From NCBI RefSeq assembly GCF_001957125.1, contig NZ_MPHJ01000005.1, forward strand, positions 248,001 through 312,000: a stretch of DNA of 64,000 nucleotides. The letters are read 5' to 3'. Every line of letters begins with the position of its first letter. Within the stretch, counting starts at the first letter, position 1. Origin of the DNA: Shewanella sp. UCD-KL12 (GTDB lineage Bacteria > Pseudomonadota > Gammaproteobacteria > Enterobacterales > Shewanellaceae). The notes under the pieces were generated by a model. The model searched no databases and was not told the origin of the DNA. It was given only the letters and a program-made list of their open reading frames with translations. Shown piece by piece: positions 35,018 to 44,175 of the stretch. Made by a program: the position numbers and the translations under genes.

Positions 35018-35713
35018 CTAGCGCTGCCATTCGAGAAAATTAAGCGACAAGATCTCTTGATCATCTGCCTGCTCAGGTAAACCGATATAGAAAATATTGG
35101 GCTGAGTGCCAGCCTCAGATAGCATGGCGTACACCTTATTATCTTTCACTAACTGGGATACCGTACTGGCAGGATCATTGAGATCCCCAAAGACCCTAGC
35201 CTCACCGATACAGGTCTCGACACAAGCAGGCAAAAGGCCGACTGACACTCGGTGAATACAGAAATTACACTTTTCAGGCGGGGACTCTAATGTGTCATCT
35301 TTGCGTCTTGCGCCATAGGGACATGCATCGACACAAAGCTGGCAATGGATGCACTCATCATGGTCGATAACCACAATGCCATCCTCTTTACGCTTATATG
35401 TTGCCTCTACAGGACACACATAAACACATGCTGGGTTATCACATTGATTGCACTGATTCGGTACCGCTAACGTAGATATTTGACCTTGTTGCTCAATACT
35501 TGCCTGATTAACTCGCGTTCTCCCACGCCCTGTATCTGTCTGGTTCTCCATCGCGCAAGAAACTGTACAAGATAAGCATCCGGTACAGCGGCGAACATCA
35601 AAAACCATAGCCAAACGTTTTTCTGCAGTTTTTGCTTGTAGTTGTGCCACAGGCACAATCGACAGCATGGCACCACCAGCAGCCATTTTTAATATGGAAC
35701 GTCTATCCAACAT
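35018..35713 (-). CDS. ttrB: TtrB-like four-cluster ferredoxin subunit
   Basis: A 231-residue Fe-S subunit that would pass electrons to the TtrA-like enzyme. ATG 35713 (MLDRRSILKMAAGG) is chosen: it has a good ribosome site and a Tat-type signal; the longer frame adds 13 residues. Four cysteine groups are visible: CTGCLSCTVSC, CNQCDNPACVYVCP, CIHCQLCVDACP and CNFCIHRVSVGLLPACVETC. The end (NIFYIGLPE) matches the TtrB tail. It is the first gene of a two-gene operon with ttrA and lies divergent to a LysR regulator. Confidence 0.82.
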   Translation of the reverse strand: MLDRRSILKMAAGGAMLSIVPVAQLQAKTAEKRLAMVFDVRRCTGCLSCTVSCAMENQTDTGRGRTRVNQASIEQQGQISTLAVPNQCNQCDNPACVYVCPVEATYKRKEDGIVVIDHDECIHCQLCVDACPYGARRKDDTLESPPEKCNFCIHRVSVGLLPACVETCIGEARVFGDLNDPASTVSQLVKDNKVYAMLSEAGTQPNIFYIGLPEQADDQEILSLNFLEWQR

Positions 35714-36218
35714 AATCCACCTCACACATAAACTATATTTATATATAGCCAATATAAATTGACCTTTATTTTAAAATACACATATAAATATAAATTAATA
35801 ACTGGAATTAACTTTTAAATTAAGCAACAAAGCAGAGCTCACACTTTAAAAATAAATTAAAAAAACATGAAATAAATTCCAACATAGTATTTTTGGAAGG
35901 GATAATATCAATATAGAGATAATCCAGTGGTCGACAATATTAAACACACCAAACAAGGTTAGACATCAACACCTTTCAAAACAATAACATAGGCAAGAAC
36001 ACGCAAATCACCTTTTATATTTAAGCAAACAAAAACAAAGGCTAATGCTATTCACCAGTAAAATTCGATTATTGATATTTGCATTTATCAATAAATGAAA
36101 AGTGAGATTAATATCAAAGTAAGAATAATAACCATATTAAAAGTGTGACATATAACACTGTATTACCTTAAACATACATAGATGATAATAACCAATAACA
36201 AATCAACAGAAATAAACC
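35714..36218. other. AT-rich divergent regulatory region (ttrB-like / lysR)
   Basis: About 505 bp without ORFs. Two inverted repeats stand out: TTATTGATA-N8-TATCAATAA at 36069-36094 and AGTGT-N8-ACACT at 36142-36159. Their position between the divergent genes makes them candidate binding sites for the LysR protein. Spacing of the first does not fit FNR. Confidence 0.5.
36069..36094. promoter_or_regulatory. Perfect 9-bp inverted repeat, candidate LysR operator
   Basis: TTATTGATA (36069-36077), 8-bp spacer, TATCAATAA (36086-36094), 125 bp before the LysR start and 356 bp before the ttrB-like start. Confidence 0.45.
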
Positions 36219-37184
36219 ATGAATAAAATAGACCAATTAAATTACAATCAATTAAAAGTGTTTATTTCAATATATGAACATGGTCAAAGTCATCAAGCTG
36301 CAAATGAATTAGGCATGACAGCATCAGGTGTAAGCAGAACCTTAAAAATATTACGTGATATTTTTAAGGACTCACTCTTTATACGAAGATCATCTGGTTT
36401 CGTCGCCACTGAAAAAACCCATCAGTTAATCCCAATGGCAAAGTCTTTAGTAGAGCAATACCAGAAAATTGAGATGCAGCACTCAGTCTTCACTCCCGCT
36501 GAGTCTGGTGGTCAATACATCATTCATGCTTATGACGAGTTTGTTTACGCAGTAAAGAAAGTAATACGTGATGAGATACTGCTCGAAGCACCTAACCTTC
36601 GTTTTGATGTGCGTGTTCTCACTCACGACTGCAGTATGGAACTCGCTAACGGTGATATGGACTTCGTGGTGGTATATGAAGGATTTAATGGCAAAGGATT
36701 AAATTATGAGATGTTTGCAGAAACTGACAGCCTTTATCTACTTGCTAGAAAAGACCACCCAATACTGTCCCAGCCATTAACGCTAGAAACCATCTCTCAC
36801 TACTCCTGCCTTGAGATAGATAACTACGACGATCTGACGTGTCCACTTCTGGTGAATTTATGCCGAGAGCAGAACCTCATCATGGAGGTTGAGGGCTACA
36901 CAGACAGCCTAGCTTCAGCAATGAGGTTACTCAGTGAAAGCGATGCTGTGACATTGAGCTGTAATCAATTCACACGTCAGTTTGTCAAGATGCTCCCCCA
37001 GATCCAATACGTCAAATTACCCGATGAGTTAGCTCAAAGGTGTCGAATTAGACGGAGAGAAAACCGAGAGATAGGTAACTACCTGCTATTTGGAAATACC
37101 AATAATTCAGCCGCTTTTAACTGGGTTAAATCCAAACTGATCTGTGGACTCGAGAGAGAGTGGCGGCTCGCCAGCGATGAATAG
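36219..37184 (+). CDS. LysR-family transcriptional regulator
   Basis: A 321-residue protein with an N-terminal winged helix (QLKVFISIYEHGQSHQAANELGMTASGVSRTLKIL, residues about 11-45) and a C-terminal ligand-binding domain. It lies between the ttrAB-like operon (divergent) and the second molybdoenzyme operon (same strand, 267 bp downstream), so it may control either or both. The effector is unknown. The upstream region is AT-rich and holds an inverted repeat that could be its own operator. Confidence 0.9.
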   Translation: MNKIDQLNYNQLKVFISIYEHGQSHQAANELGMTASGVSRTLKILRDIFKDSLFIRRSSGFVATEKTHQLIPMAKSLVEQYQKIEMQHSVFTPAESGGQYIIHAYDEFVYAVKKVIRDEILLEAPNLRFDVRVLTHDCSMELANGDMDFVVVYEGFNGKGLNYEMFAETDSLYLLARKDHPILSQPLTLETISHYSCLEIDNYDDLTCPLLVNLCREQNLIMEVEGYTDSLASAMRLLSESDAVTLSCNQFTRQFVKMLPQIQYVKLPDELAQRCRIRRRENREIGNYLLFGNTNNSAAFNWVKSKLICGLEREWRLASDE

Positions 37185-37451
37185 ATCCCAAGCAGTAACA
37201 AAGCGATAAGTGGTTAATCCCTGCAATAGATTAGCCCTTACCAATCAAGCCCCTAGGAGGTGAATACCCATACATAAAACTGATATGACTAAAGAGTGAG
37301 TTAGACCCAAATAATATTGAGTGAGCAAAACATGTATCGACACCATCAAGCTACGCCTGAAGCCTGAGTCATACATATCGACAAAGCTAGAACACTGGCT
37401 TTGCAAATAAAAAATAAACAGTGAATAACACTGACAAGATGGGGAACAAAT

Positions 37452-39665
37452 ATGAAGATTAACAGACGCACCTTCCTGCAGGGAGTAGGAGCTAGCTCCG
37501 TTGTTAGCTCTCTGTCAGGCTTGATGCCTGGCATTGCCAATGCAACGGAACGCGGCGGGGCGCCAGATAAACTACTCAAACGTGAAGGTAAGATTGTCTA
37601 CCATACTTGTCAGCGCAACTGTGCTGATCGGTGTCTGCTTAAATTTACCGTTCAAAACGGCCGTATGACCTATGTTGAAGGTGCTTCAGAGATGAAGAAG
37701 ATGGGCACCTCTCCTTGTGTGAAAGGCCATGCCTATGTGCAGTACACCTATGCCGCAGACCGAATTTTACACCCTATGGAGCGCGCAGGCGCAAAAGGCG
37801 AAGGAAAATGGCGCCGCATCAGCTGGGACGAGGCTTATGCAAAAATCGCTAGCCGTTTACAGCAGATCATTAAAGAGCATGGTGCTGACTCCATTTTGCC
37901 ATACAGCTATTCAGGCCACGAAGGCGTTATTGGGAAATACGGCGGACCTAGCCGTTTCTTTAACGCTGTAGGGGCTCGCAAGCTAGATCGTAAAGTGTGT
38001 GTTTTCGCCGCCTATGAAGGCCTGAAGTCTGTGACTGGTACTTACCAAGGTCCAGATCCATACGACAATATCTACACCAACTGTTATATCTCTTGGGGCC
38101 AAAACGAAACCGCGACGAACGTACACGGTATTAAGTTTATCAACCAAGCACGAGACAAAGGTGCAAAACTCTTGGTTGTAAACCCAATGCGTACGCCTAT
38201 CGCATCTCAAGCGGATATCTGGCTACAGCCAAAACCAAGCACAGATACCCATCTTGCTACCGGTATCATGAAGTACTTGATTGAAAACAACTTAGCCGAT
38301 CTTAAGTTTATCGAAGCTAACACGCTCGGTTATCAAGACCTACTCAAACGCCTTGATGAGATGAGTTACGACGAAATTGAAAAGGTCACCGGCGTACCGA
38401 GAGAGAAGATGTTCAAGTTCGCTAAGGTCTACGGCGAATCTGAGTTATCTGTTATTCGTTTAGGCTACGGAATGCAGCGTAACTATAACGGTGCTCGTAT
38501 GTCCCGTGCTATCGCTATGATGCATGCTGTAGCAGGTCAGTACGGTAAGATTGGTAATGGCTTTATTTATGACAACACCCAAGCGGATGACAGCTTAAAT
38601 TACTCCAAAGGGCGTGCCGATCATATCCACCCTAATGGCGACACCGTAGGCCATGTCAACATGACAGAGATTGCCAAGGCCATTCACCCGACAAATCCTA
38701 CCGCTTATGGTAAGCCAATCAAGCCTATTAAGGCTGTGATTAATTACAATGGTAACTTCGTTTCAGTCGCACCTGATTCCAACGCCTGTCGCCTAGGGGC
38801 AATGCGTGATGACCTGTTCTTAGTGGTTCATGATTTCTTAATGACAGATACCGCAGAACTTGCCGACATCATAGTACCATCGACAACTCAGTTCGAGTTC
38901 CCAGATATGGGTACTGATTACAACTGTTACCACATGCAAACCTCTGAAAAAGTGATTGAGCCTTTAGGTGAATCTAAAGATAACTGGATCTTCTTTAAAG
39001 AGTTAGCCGCTCATATGGGGCTAGATCACCACCCTGAGATGCGTGTCGATTATGAACAGATATTGCGTGACTTCTTAGACACTGAGGAGCCCGCCTTCAG
39101 ACACAACAACATCACTTACGAGCAGATCATCAAAGATAAGTTCGTCACCGTTTACGATCAACGTCCCTACTTTGGTGATGGCAAATACAAGACTGACAGT
39201 GGCAAGATTGAGTTCCACTCTCAGATGATGATTGACGCCGGTTACCACCCAGTGATCGACTTTGGTCTGCCTGAAGATGAGATGATCCCAGAGGAGAAGA
39301 GCTTACCGTTTAGGATGTTATCTCCAGCGATCCCTCAGCGTGCCAACAGCTCATTCTACAACGTGAAGTATATTCGTAACTTCCCAGCATATATGGCCAA
39401 GATCAACACTGAAGACGCCAAAGAACTAGGGATTAAAAACAACGACACGGTCAGACTCAGCAATCACAGAGGCGAAGCATTCTTTGTTGCACAGGTTTCA
39501 GGCCAGGTTGGACGCGGCACAGTTATGGCACCTAAAAATAACTGGCGCCGTATGGATCCCCAGGGCAGAGCCAGCTGTACCAACAACCTCACCACCGACA
39601 AATTGACCGATATGGGCGGCTGCTCAGCCTACCATTCGACCAATGTCGCGCTAGAAAAAGCCTAA
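37452..39665 (+). CDS. Tat-exported molybdopterin oxidoreductase of unknown substrate
   Basis: A 737-residue DMSO reductase-family catalytic subunit. Tat signal (NRRTFLQGVG), 4Fe-4S cysteines (CQRNCADRC, then CVKGHAY), MPT-binding region and GEGKWRRISWDEAY. At the Mo-ligand position I read a cysteine (DRKVCVFAAYEG) and not the serine of DmsA. It is followed by a four-cluster ferredoxin, a TorD-like chaperone, an FdnI-like cytochrome b and a porin, so it forms a complete membrane-anchored respiratory complex. Electron flow could be reductive or oxidative. The substrate is not evident. Confidence 0.85.
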   Translation: MKINRRTFLQGVGASSVVSSLSGLMPGIANATERGGAPDKLLKREGKIVYHTCQRNCADRCLLKFTVQNGRMTYVEGASEMKKMGTSPCVKGHAYVQYTYAADRILHPMERAGAKGEGKWRRISWDEAYAKIASRLQQIIKEHGADSILPYSYSGHEGVIGKYGGPSRFFNAVGARKLDRKVCVFAAYEGLKSVTGTYQGPDPYDNIYTNCYISWGQNETATNVHGIKFINQARDKGAKLLVVNPMRTPIASQADIWLQPKPSTDTHLATGIMKYLIENNLADLKFIEANTLGYQDLLKRLDEMSYDEIEKVTGVPREKMFKFAKVYGESELSVIRLGYGMQRNYNGARMSRAIAMMHAVAGQYGKIGNGFIYDNTQADDSLNYSKGRADHIHPNGDTVGHVNMTEIAKAIHPTNPTAYGKPIKPIKAVINYNGNFVSVAPDSNACRLGAMRDDLFLVVHDFLMTDTAELADIIVPSTTQFEFPDMGTDYNCYHMQTSEKVIEPLGESKDNWIFFKELAAHMGLDHHPEMRVDYEQILRDFLDTEEPAFRHNNITYEQIIKDKFVTVYDQRPYFGDGKYKTDSGKIEFHSQMMIDAGYHPVIDFGLPEDEMIPEEKSLPFRMLSPAIPQRANSSFYNVKYIRNFPAYMAKINTEDAKELGIKNNDTVRLSNHRGEAFFVAQVSGQVGRGTVMAPKNNWRRMDPQGRASCTNNLTTDKLTDMGGCSAYHSTNVALEKA

Positions 39666-39675
39666 GGAGTAAAAG

Positions 39676-40221
39676 ATGTCTATTAATCAAAAAGTGGGCT
39701 TTGTCTTCAGACAAGAAAACTGTGTCGGTTGTGGTGCCTGTACTGTTGCCTGCCAGATCCATAACGAGCTGCCTGAGAACCATAGATTCCGTAAGGTGGA
39801 TCGCTATGAGGTACAGCGAGAAGATGGTGCGGTAGATGTGTGGTTATCTCACTCCTGTATGCATTGTGAAAACCCCGCCTGCTTAATGGTCTGTCCGGCT
39901 AAGGCTTATCACGTAAGAGATGACGGTATCGTAGTGCTCGATCGTGAAAAGTGTACTGGCTGTGGCCTGTGTGCAAGCGCCTGTCCATATTCAGCCGTCA
40001 GTATCCGTGAAGACGATGGTAAGGCGGACAAGTGCAACATGTGCGTTGAACTACTCGATCGCGGTATGAAACCTGCCTGTGTGACTGGGTGTCCTGTGCA
40101 GTGTATCGAAACCGGCAACATCGACGAGGTGTTAAAGCGACCTTCAGCGAGCAAAGAGGGGATCGGTTACGGCGATTGCATCACGAAACCTAACATGGTG
40201 ATTATTAAGGAACGCGCATAA
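39676..40221 (+). CDS. Four-cluster ferredoxin subunit (DmsB-like)
   Basis: A 181-residue electron-transfer subunit. Four cysteine clusters can be read: CVGCGACTVAC, CMHCENPACLMVCP, CTGCGLCASACP and CNMCVELLDRGMKPACVTGCP. It has no signal peptide, so it is expected to be exported together with its Tat-signal partner coded 10 bp upstream. Strong ribosome site AAGGAG. Its stop overlaps the next start by one base (TAATG), coupling it to the chaperone gene. Confidence 0.92.
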   Translation: MSINQKVGFVFRQENCVGCGACTVACQIHNELPENHRFRKVDRYEVQREDGAVDVWLSHSCMHCENPACLMVCPAKAYHVRDDGIVVLDREKCTGCGLCASACPYSAVSIREDDGKADKCNMCVELLDRGMKPACVTGCPVQCIETGNIDEVLKRPSASKEGIGYGDCITKPNMVIIKERA

Positions 40222-40808
40222 TGACAACGCAATATGGCCCGTTGGCAATGACTTACTTTGTCTATAAGTCGATGATTTTCAACCCTTCTAGTAATGAAGC
40301 TTTAGCTGGGTTAATTGAGCACCTAAACGCTAATAACCCAGATAGTCTTTTACTTAAAGAAGCAGAGAAATTTATCGAGGACTCATCGGAACTAGAATTT
40401 GATTTCAACCGTATGTGTATCGGTCCATATAAGCTGCTGGTTGCCCCCTACGAGGGCGTTTATCGTAGTGGTAATCATGTCATAAACACAGATGAAACAG
40501 TCAGAGTTGCGGAGTTTTATCAACATATTGGCCTCGTCATTGATGAAAAACTTAATGAACCAGCGGACTTTATCGGTAATGAACTCGAGTTTCTCTACTG
40601 CGTTCACGCTTTAGCAGATGAGCAAAGATCAGCAGGTAATATTCAAAACCATGAGGAGCTAACAGCAATTGCTGATGAGTTTATCTCTAAGCACCTTGGC
40701 ACTTGGATCACTCCTTTCTGTGAAGGGATAAAACACCATGCTCAACAGACTTTTTGGCGCGAATTTGCTACTGAACTGCACCTTTTTATTAGCCAACAAA
40801 TACAGTAA
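40221..40808 (+). CDS. TorD/DmsD-like molybdoenzyme chaperone
   Basis: A 195-residue, all-helical cytoplasmic protein resembling the TorD/DmsD/NarJ chaperone group, which binds Tat signal peptides and helps cofactor insertion. Visible segments include FNRMCIGPYKLLVAPYEGVYRSG and a long VAEFYQHIGLVIDEKLNEPADFI stretch typical of the family, each too long to be chance. It overlaps the ferredoxin gene by one base. In this operon its client is almost certainly the 737-residue Tat-exported enzyme. Confidence 0.85.
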   Translation: MTTQYGPLAMTYFVYKSMIFNPSSNEALAGLIEHLNANNPDSLLLKEAEKFIEDSSELEFDFNRMCIGPYKLLVAPYEGVYRSGNHVINTDETVRVAEFYQHIGLVIDEKLNEPADFIGNELEFLYCVHALADEQRSAGNIQNHEELTAIADEFISKHLGTWITPFCEGIKHHAQQTFWREFATELHLFISQQIQ

Positions 40809-40946
40809 TGCGCTGAAGAGATTTATATCTATTTACGCACTTTGTAATAAGTAAAACAGCATCATCCGTCTCAATCTGCACTCCAAGCCTGCAGATGCTG
40901 GCGGATAGCGCTTAATAGGCGACCTTGGTCGCTACAGGAGTTATGA

Positions 40947-41912
40947 ATGAACAGAGCAATAAGATTATTTAGTTTTATTGTCATCAGCCTGTTTGCCTCA
41001 ACAGCAATAATGGCCGCAGAAGTGGCAACACTACAACCTCAACAATGGCAAAAAATTGAAGTACAACCCATTGCAGGCGATATCCCGGAACTGCTTGGTA
41101 TGCCAACTCAAGCGGAATTATTGATGCCAGCATCAATACCAGAGGAAGCCAACGAGACGACCTTAGGCTATTTAAGCAATACAGACAGTATCGCATTGCT
41201 AGTTTTTGCGAGCCTATTTGGTGTCATCGCGTTATTTATCATCTTCATCAAGGTCAACGGCATCTCACGCCTGGATAAAGGCTTTTCAGGTAAGATGATC
41301 AAACGCTGGTCAGGCTTAAGTATTAGCGTCCATTGGCTAGGTGCTATAGCTTGCATCTTGCTCATCTTGACTGGCTTAGTCTTAGCTGGCGGCCGTCACT
41401 ACTTCGAGCCAAGTATGAATGCACCGAGCTGGGCATCACTGGTAGGCCTTTCCAGTGGCCTGCATGAGCTGATGGCCTTTCCCTTCATCCTAGGCTATAT
41501 CCTGATGATATTGATGTGGGCACCCAAGCAGCTCCCAGCAAGCTATGACTTGAAATGGTTTGCCGTATTGGGGGGGTATCTCAACGTGGGTAAGAAACAT
41601 CACCCAGATGCAGGCTTTGCAAACGCAGGTGAAAAATTATGGTTCTGGGTATTTGCACTCTTCGGTGGTGTGATGGTGATTTCAGGCCTGACAATGATGT
41701 TTCCTGAAACCTTTGTCGTCACTAAGAATACCGCGAACTTAATGCTGCTATTGCATATCCTATCGACCATCATTATTAGTGCCTTCTCTGTGGTACACAT
41801 CTTTATGGCAACTGTGATGTCAGAGGGCGGTATGTCTAACATGATCTCCGGCTACTGCGATGAAAACTGGGCTAAACAGCACCATAACTTATGGTTCAAC
41901 GAGCTTAAGTAA
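40947..41912 (+). CDS. FdnI-like cytochrome b membrane subunit
   Basis: A 321-residue protein with a signal peptide, a periplasmic N-terminal extension (about 25-75) and four or more membrane helices of the formate dehydrogenase gamma subunit type. Histidines in SVHWLGA, GLHELMAF, LLHILSTI and SVVHIFMAT are the likely haem b ligands. This type connects a periplasmic Mo/Fe-S unit with the quinone pool. Start at 40947 is set by AGGAG six bases before it; an ATG four bases earlier is out of frame. It is unusual next to a DmsA/PhsA-like catalytic subunit, where NrfD- or DmsC-type anchors are more common. Confidence 0.88.
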   Translation: MNRAIRLFSFIVISLFASTAIMAAEVATLQPQQWQKIEVQPIAGDIPELLGMPTQAELLMPASIPEEANETTLGYLSNTDSIALLVFASLFGVIALFIIFIKVNGISRLDKGFSGKMIKRWSGLSISVHWLGAIACILLILTGLVLAGGRHYFEPSMNAPSWASLVGLSSGLHELMAFPFILGYILMILMWAPKQLPASYDLKWFAVLGGYLNVGKKHHPDAGFANAGEKLWFWVFALFGGVMVISGLTMMFPETFVVTKNTANLMLLLHILSTIIISAFSVVHIFMATVMSEGGMSNMISGYCDENWAKQHHNLWFNELK

Positions 41913-41939
41913 ACGACTAACTCTCTAACATCAAACTAT

Positions 41940-41966
41940 GCTCACCTTCCCAAGAAGGGGGTGAGC
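41940..41966 (+). terminator. Hairpin between cytochrome b gene and porin gene
   Basis: GCTCACC (41940-41946) / GGTGAGC (41960-41966). It lacks a clean T run, so it may only reduce read-through into the porin gene. Confidence 0.35.
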
Positions 41967-42076
41967 ATTCTTAAATAGAGCCCCGGCTCTGATAACAGAT
42001 TATTCAGCACCGCACTAATCAGCTCTTCCTTAAGAGATTGATGAATTGTTGCGGCCTGAATTTAACAACATAGAAG

Positions 42077-43147
42077 ATGCATACGATGAAAACACTACCA
42101 TCACTAGTAGCACTTGCCGTTACACTTTGCAGCTACAACGCCTTTGCAGATGATGCTCAGTCTTTAGAGCAGCGTATCAAACAACTTGAAAACAGACTCG
42201 AAAAAAGTACCACGCCCTCCCAGTTTGAAAATAGCCAACTCAGCCTCTACGGCTCCATTCGCCCAACACTAAGCTACTTAGATAATGAGCGAGATGAAAC
42301 CTGGGATGTCCGTGATGCCCTGTCTCGTGTAGGTATTAAAGCTAGCACTGAATTTGCCGACGGCTGGACAGCCATCGCCCAAGGTGAGTGGAGTGTCGAT
42401 ATTGCCAACTCTGGTAACTTTGGTAAAGCACGTCAAGCATATGCAGCTATCGCATCACCCTATGGCCAAATCGGCATTGGTAAGCAACGTCCTGCGCAAT
42501 ACACCTTAGTGGCTGAGTATGTGGATATCTTTAACCATGGTAATAGTCCTTACGCCTATGACCATGAGAGCCCCTTTTTCGTCGATAACTTCGTGACCTA
42601 CCAGCTAGTCACAGGTGACTTCACTTGGATGGCTGGCGCACAGTTTGATGGTGAAAGCGGTGATGATGCAACCGATATGGTTAACCTCGGCCTTGGCTAC
42701 GATGTCGACCAACTGCATATAGGTCTTGGCTATGTTAGCCAAAATACGATGACTGATGCAGGTATCGAAGGCGATGACCAAACAATAGGCGGCGTCGTCG
42801 CTTATACCTTCAGCAACGACCTCTATGTCGCTGTCAGCTACCAAGACAAGCAATATAACCTAGATGCATTGAGCCAAGACCGAAGCGGAAGCACGCTAGA
42901 TAGTGCTTTAGCCTACCCAATTGCTAAAGACTACAAGGTAAAGTTGGGGTATTTCCAGTTTAAGGATGGCATCGAAGATAACACTTCAGCTGACTATGAT
43001 GGCTTCAATACCACACTTGAATGGAACCCAATTGACAACCTGCGCGTGCACTTAGAGTACCTAGATAAGAGCTTCGAACATCGCAATGACGATCAAGCAA
43101 TCACCATCGGCTTTAGATACGACTTCAACCTAACTTGGACTGACTAA
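42077..43147 (+). CDS. General porin-like outer-membrane protein
   Basis: A 356-residue porin of the Gram-negative general type: signal peptide ending NAFADDAQ, a short coiled-coil segment (SLEQRIKQLENRLEKS), then barrel strands such as LSLYGSIRPTLSYLD and SRVGIKASTEFADGW, ending with an aromatic-rich strand. It lacks the final Phe, ending LTWTD. ATG 42086 (MKTLPSL) is an alternative start. It follows the molybdoenzyme operon on the same strand and could bring in that enzyme's substrate. Confidence 0.82.
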   Translation: MHTMKTLPSLVALAVTLCSYNAFADDAQSLEQRIKQLENRLEKSTTPSQFENSQLSLYGSIRPTLSYLDNERDETWDVRDALSRVGIKASTEFADGWTAIAQGEWSVDIANSGNFGKARQAYAAIASPYGQIGIGKQRPAQYTLVAEYVDIFNHGNSPYAYDHESPFFVDNFVTYQLVTGDFTWMAGAQFDGESGDDATDMVNLGLGYDVDQLHIGLGYVSQNTMTDAGIEGDDQTIGGVVAYTFSNDLYVAVSYQDKQYNLDALSQDRSGSTLDSALAYPIAKDYKVKLGYFQFKDGIEDNTSADYDGFNTTLEWNPIDNLRVHLEYLDKSFEHRNDDQAITIGFRYDFNLTWTD

Positions 43148-43157
43148 GCTTAATTAG

Positions 43158-43187
43158 CGCCTCGATTACTCGGGGCGTCTATTTTTT
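43158..43187 (+). terminator. Terminator after the porin, overlapping the end of the lysR gene
   Basis: CGCCTCGA (43158-43165) / TCGGGGCG (43170-43177) with one wobble pair, then a T run to 43187. The convergent LysR gene ends at 43166, so the hairpin also codes its last residues. Confidence 0.65.
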
Positions 43188-44110
43188 AACTTATTTTGCT
43201 GGGTAAACTCAGCCTTTAAACGTTCGACAAAACGCCTCATCACTAAAGGAAGCTGCTTTTGATATGAATGCAGTGCGTAGACATCCCGTACTTCACCAGT
43301 AAACTCTGGCACAAGTTGCAATAATCCCCCCGAATCAAGTTCGTCCTGTACAAAGATTGAGGGGACTAAACCAATGCCGACTCCCGACTTAATACAGTTA
43401 ATTGCGCTGATCGACGTATTCACTTTTATCGTTTTATCACTAATAAAGTTCAGCACTTGCCCCTGCTTTCCCTTTAAAACAGCCTCTTGTTGCCAAGGTA
43501 ATACCACTAAAGTCTGCATTGTAAGATCTGAAAGTTCAAGCTTGCCAACCCTGGCAAGGTAACGCGGTGATGCCACTAAGATACTGTCTAGCTTGCCGAT
43601 AAGAATCGCTTGATAGCTACTGTCTTTTTGCGGGCCAACTGATATCGCAATGTCCAGCTTATGCTCTAGTAAATCTAGCCTTTCATCGGTAAATGCCAAT
43701 TCAGGAGTTAGCTTAGGGTATTCATTACAAAGCTCAGCCACTATTGGCGTTACCATATTAGCTTCAAAAGCATGAGGCGCTGTGATCGATATTCTGCCTG
43801 TTGGATCATGCTCAAGTGATTGCATCTCATCGAGCGTCATTGACAACACCTCTAGCAGTTGCTCGCTACGCTTAGCTAGTTTTACGCCTGCAGTGGTTAG
43901 GTTTAATTGCCGAGTACTGCGATTAAGTAGCCTAACACTGAGCCCGCTTTCCAGCTGGCTCACATACTGACTGACTGCTGACTTAGTGTGGCCCAGAGAC
44001 TCTGCCGCTGCGGTAAACGAGCCCTGCTTAATGACCTCATCAAATACCAGCATCTGGTATGCCAAGCGCTTTTGTTCACTTTTTATGAACATTGATTTCA
44101 ATATCCACAT
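43166..44110 (-). CDS. LysR-family transcriptional regulator
   Basis: A 314-residue regulator with an N-terminal winged helix (MLVFDEVIKQGSFTAAAESL, HTKSAVSQYVSQLE) and a substrate-binding domain of the CrgA/AaeR-like group. An internal ATG at 44089 (MFIKSEQKRLAYQ) is an alternative start. It is divergent to the NTF2/isochorismatase fusion gene with 65 bp between them, which is the classical arrangement for a LysR protein controlling its neighbour. Confidence 0.88.
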   Translation of the reverse strand: MWILKSMFIKSEQKRLAYQMLVFDEVIKQGSFTAAAESLGHTKSAVSQYVSQLESGLSVRLLNRSTRQLNLTTAGVKLAKRSEQLLEVLSMTLDEMQSLEHDPTGRISITAPHAFEANMVTPIVAELCNEYPKLTPELAFTDERLDLLEHKLDIAISVGPQKDSSYQAILIGKLDSILVASPRYLARVGKLELSDLTMQTLVVLPWQQEAVLKGKQGQVLNFISDKTIKVNTSISAINCIKSGVGIGLVPSIFVQDELDSGGLLQLVPEFTGEVRDVYALHSYQKQLPLVMRRFVERLKAEFTQQNKLKNRRPE

Positions 44111-44175
44111 AATTATTAATAGTTAAAATAACAATAAACTGCTCAGCATACTTAAACAAGCAAGAGATAAATAAG

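Noticed and set aside
36069..36094. FNR or EtrA site
   Set aside because: The TTGAT-like and ATCAA-like halves are separated by 10 bases instead of 4.
37452..39665. Assignment as DmsA or PhsA
   Set aside because: Operon partners and the apparent Mo-Cys ligand do not fit DmsA, and the cytochrome b anchor does not fit PhsA; the substrate is left open.
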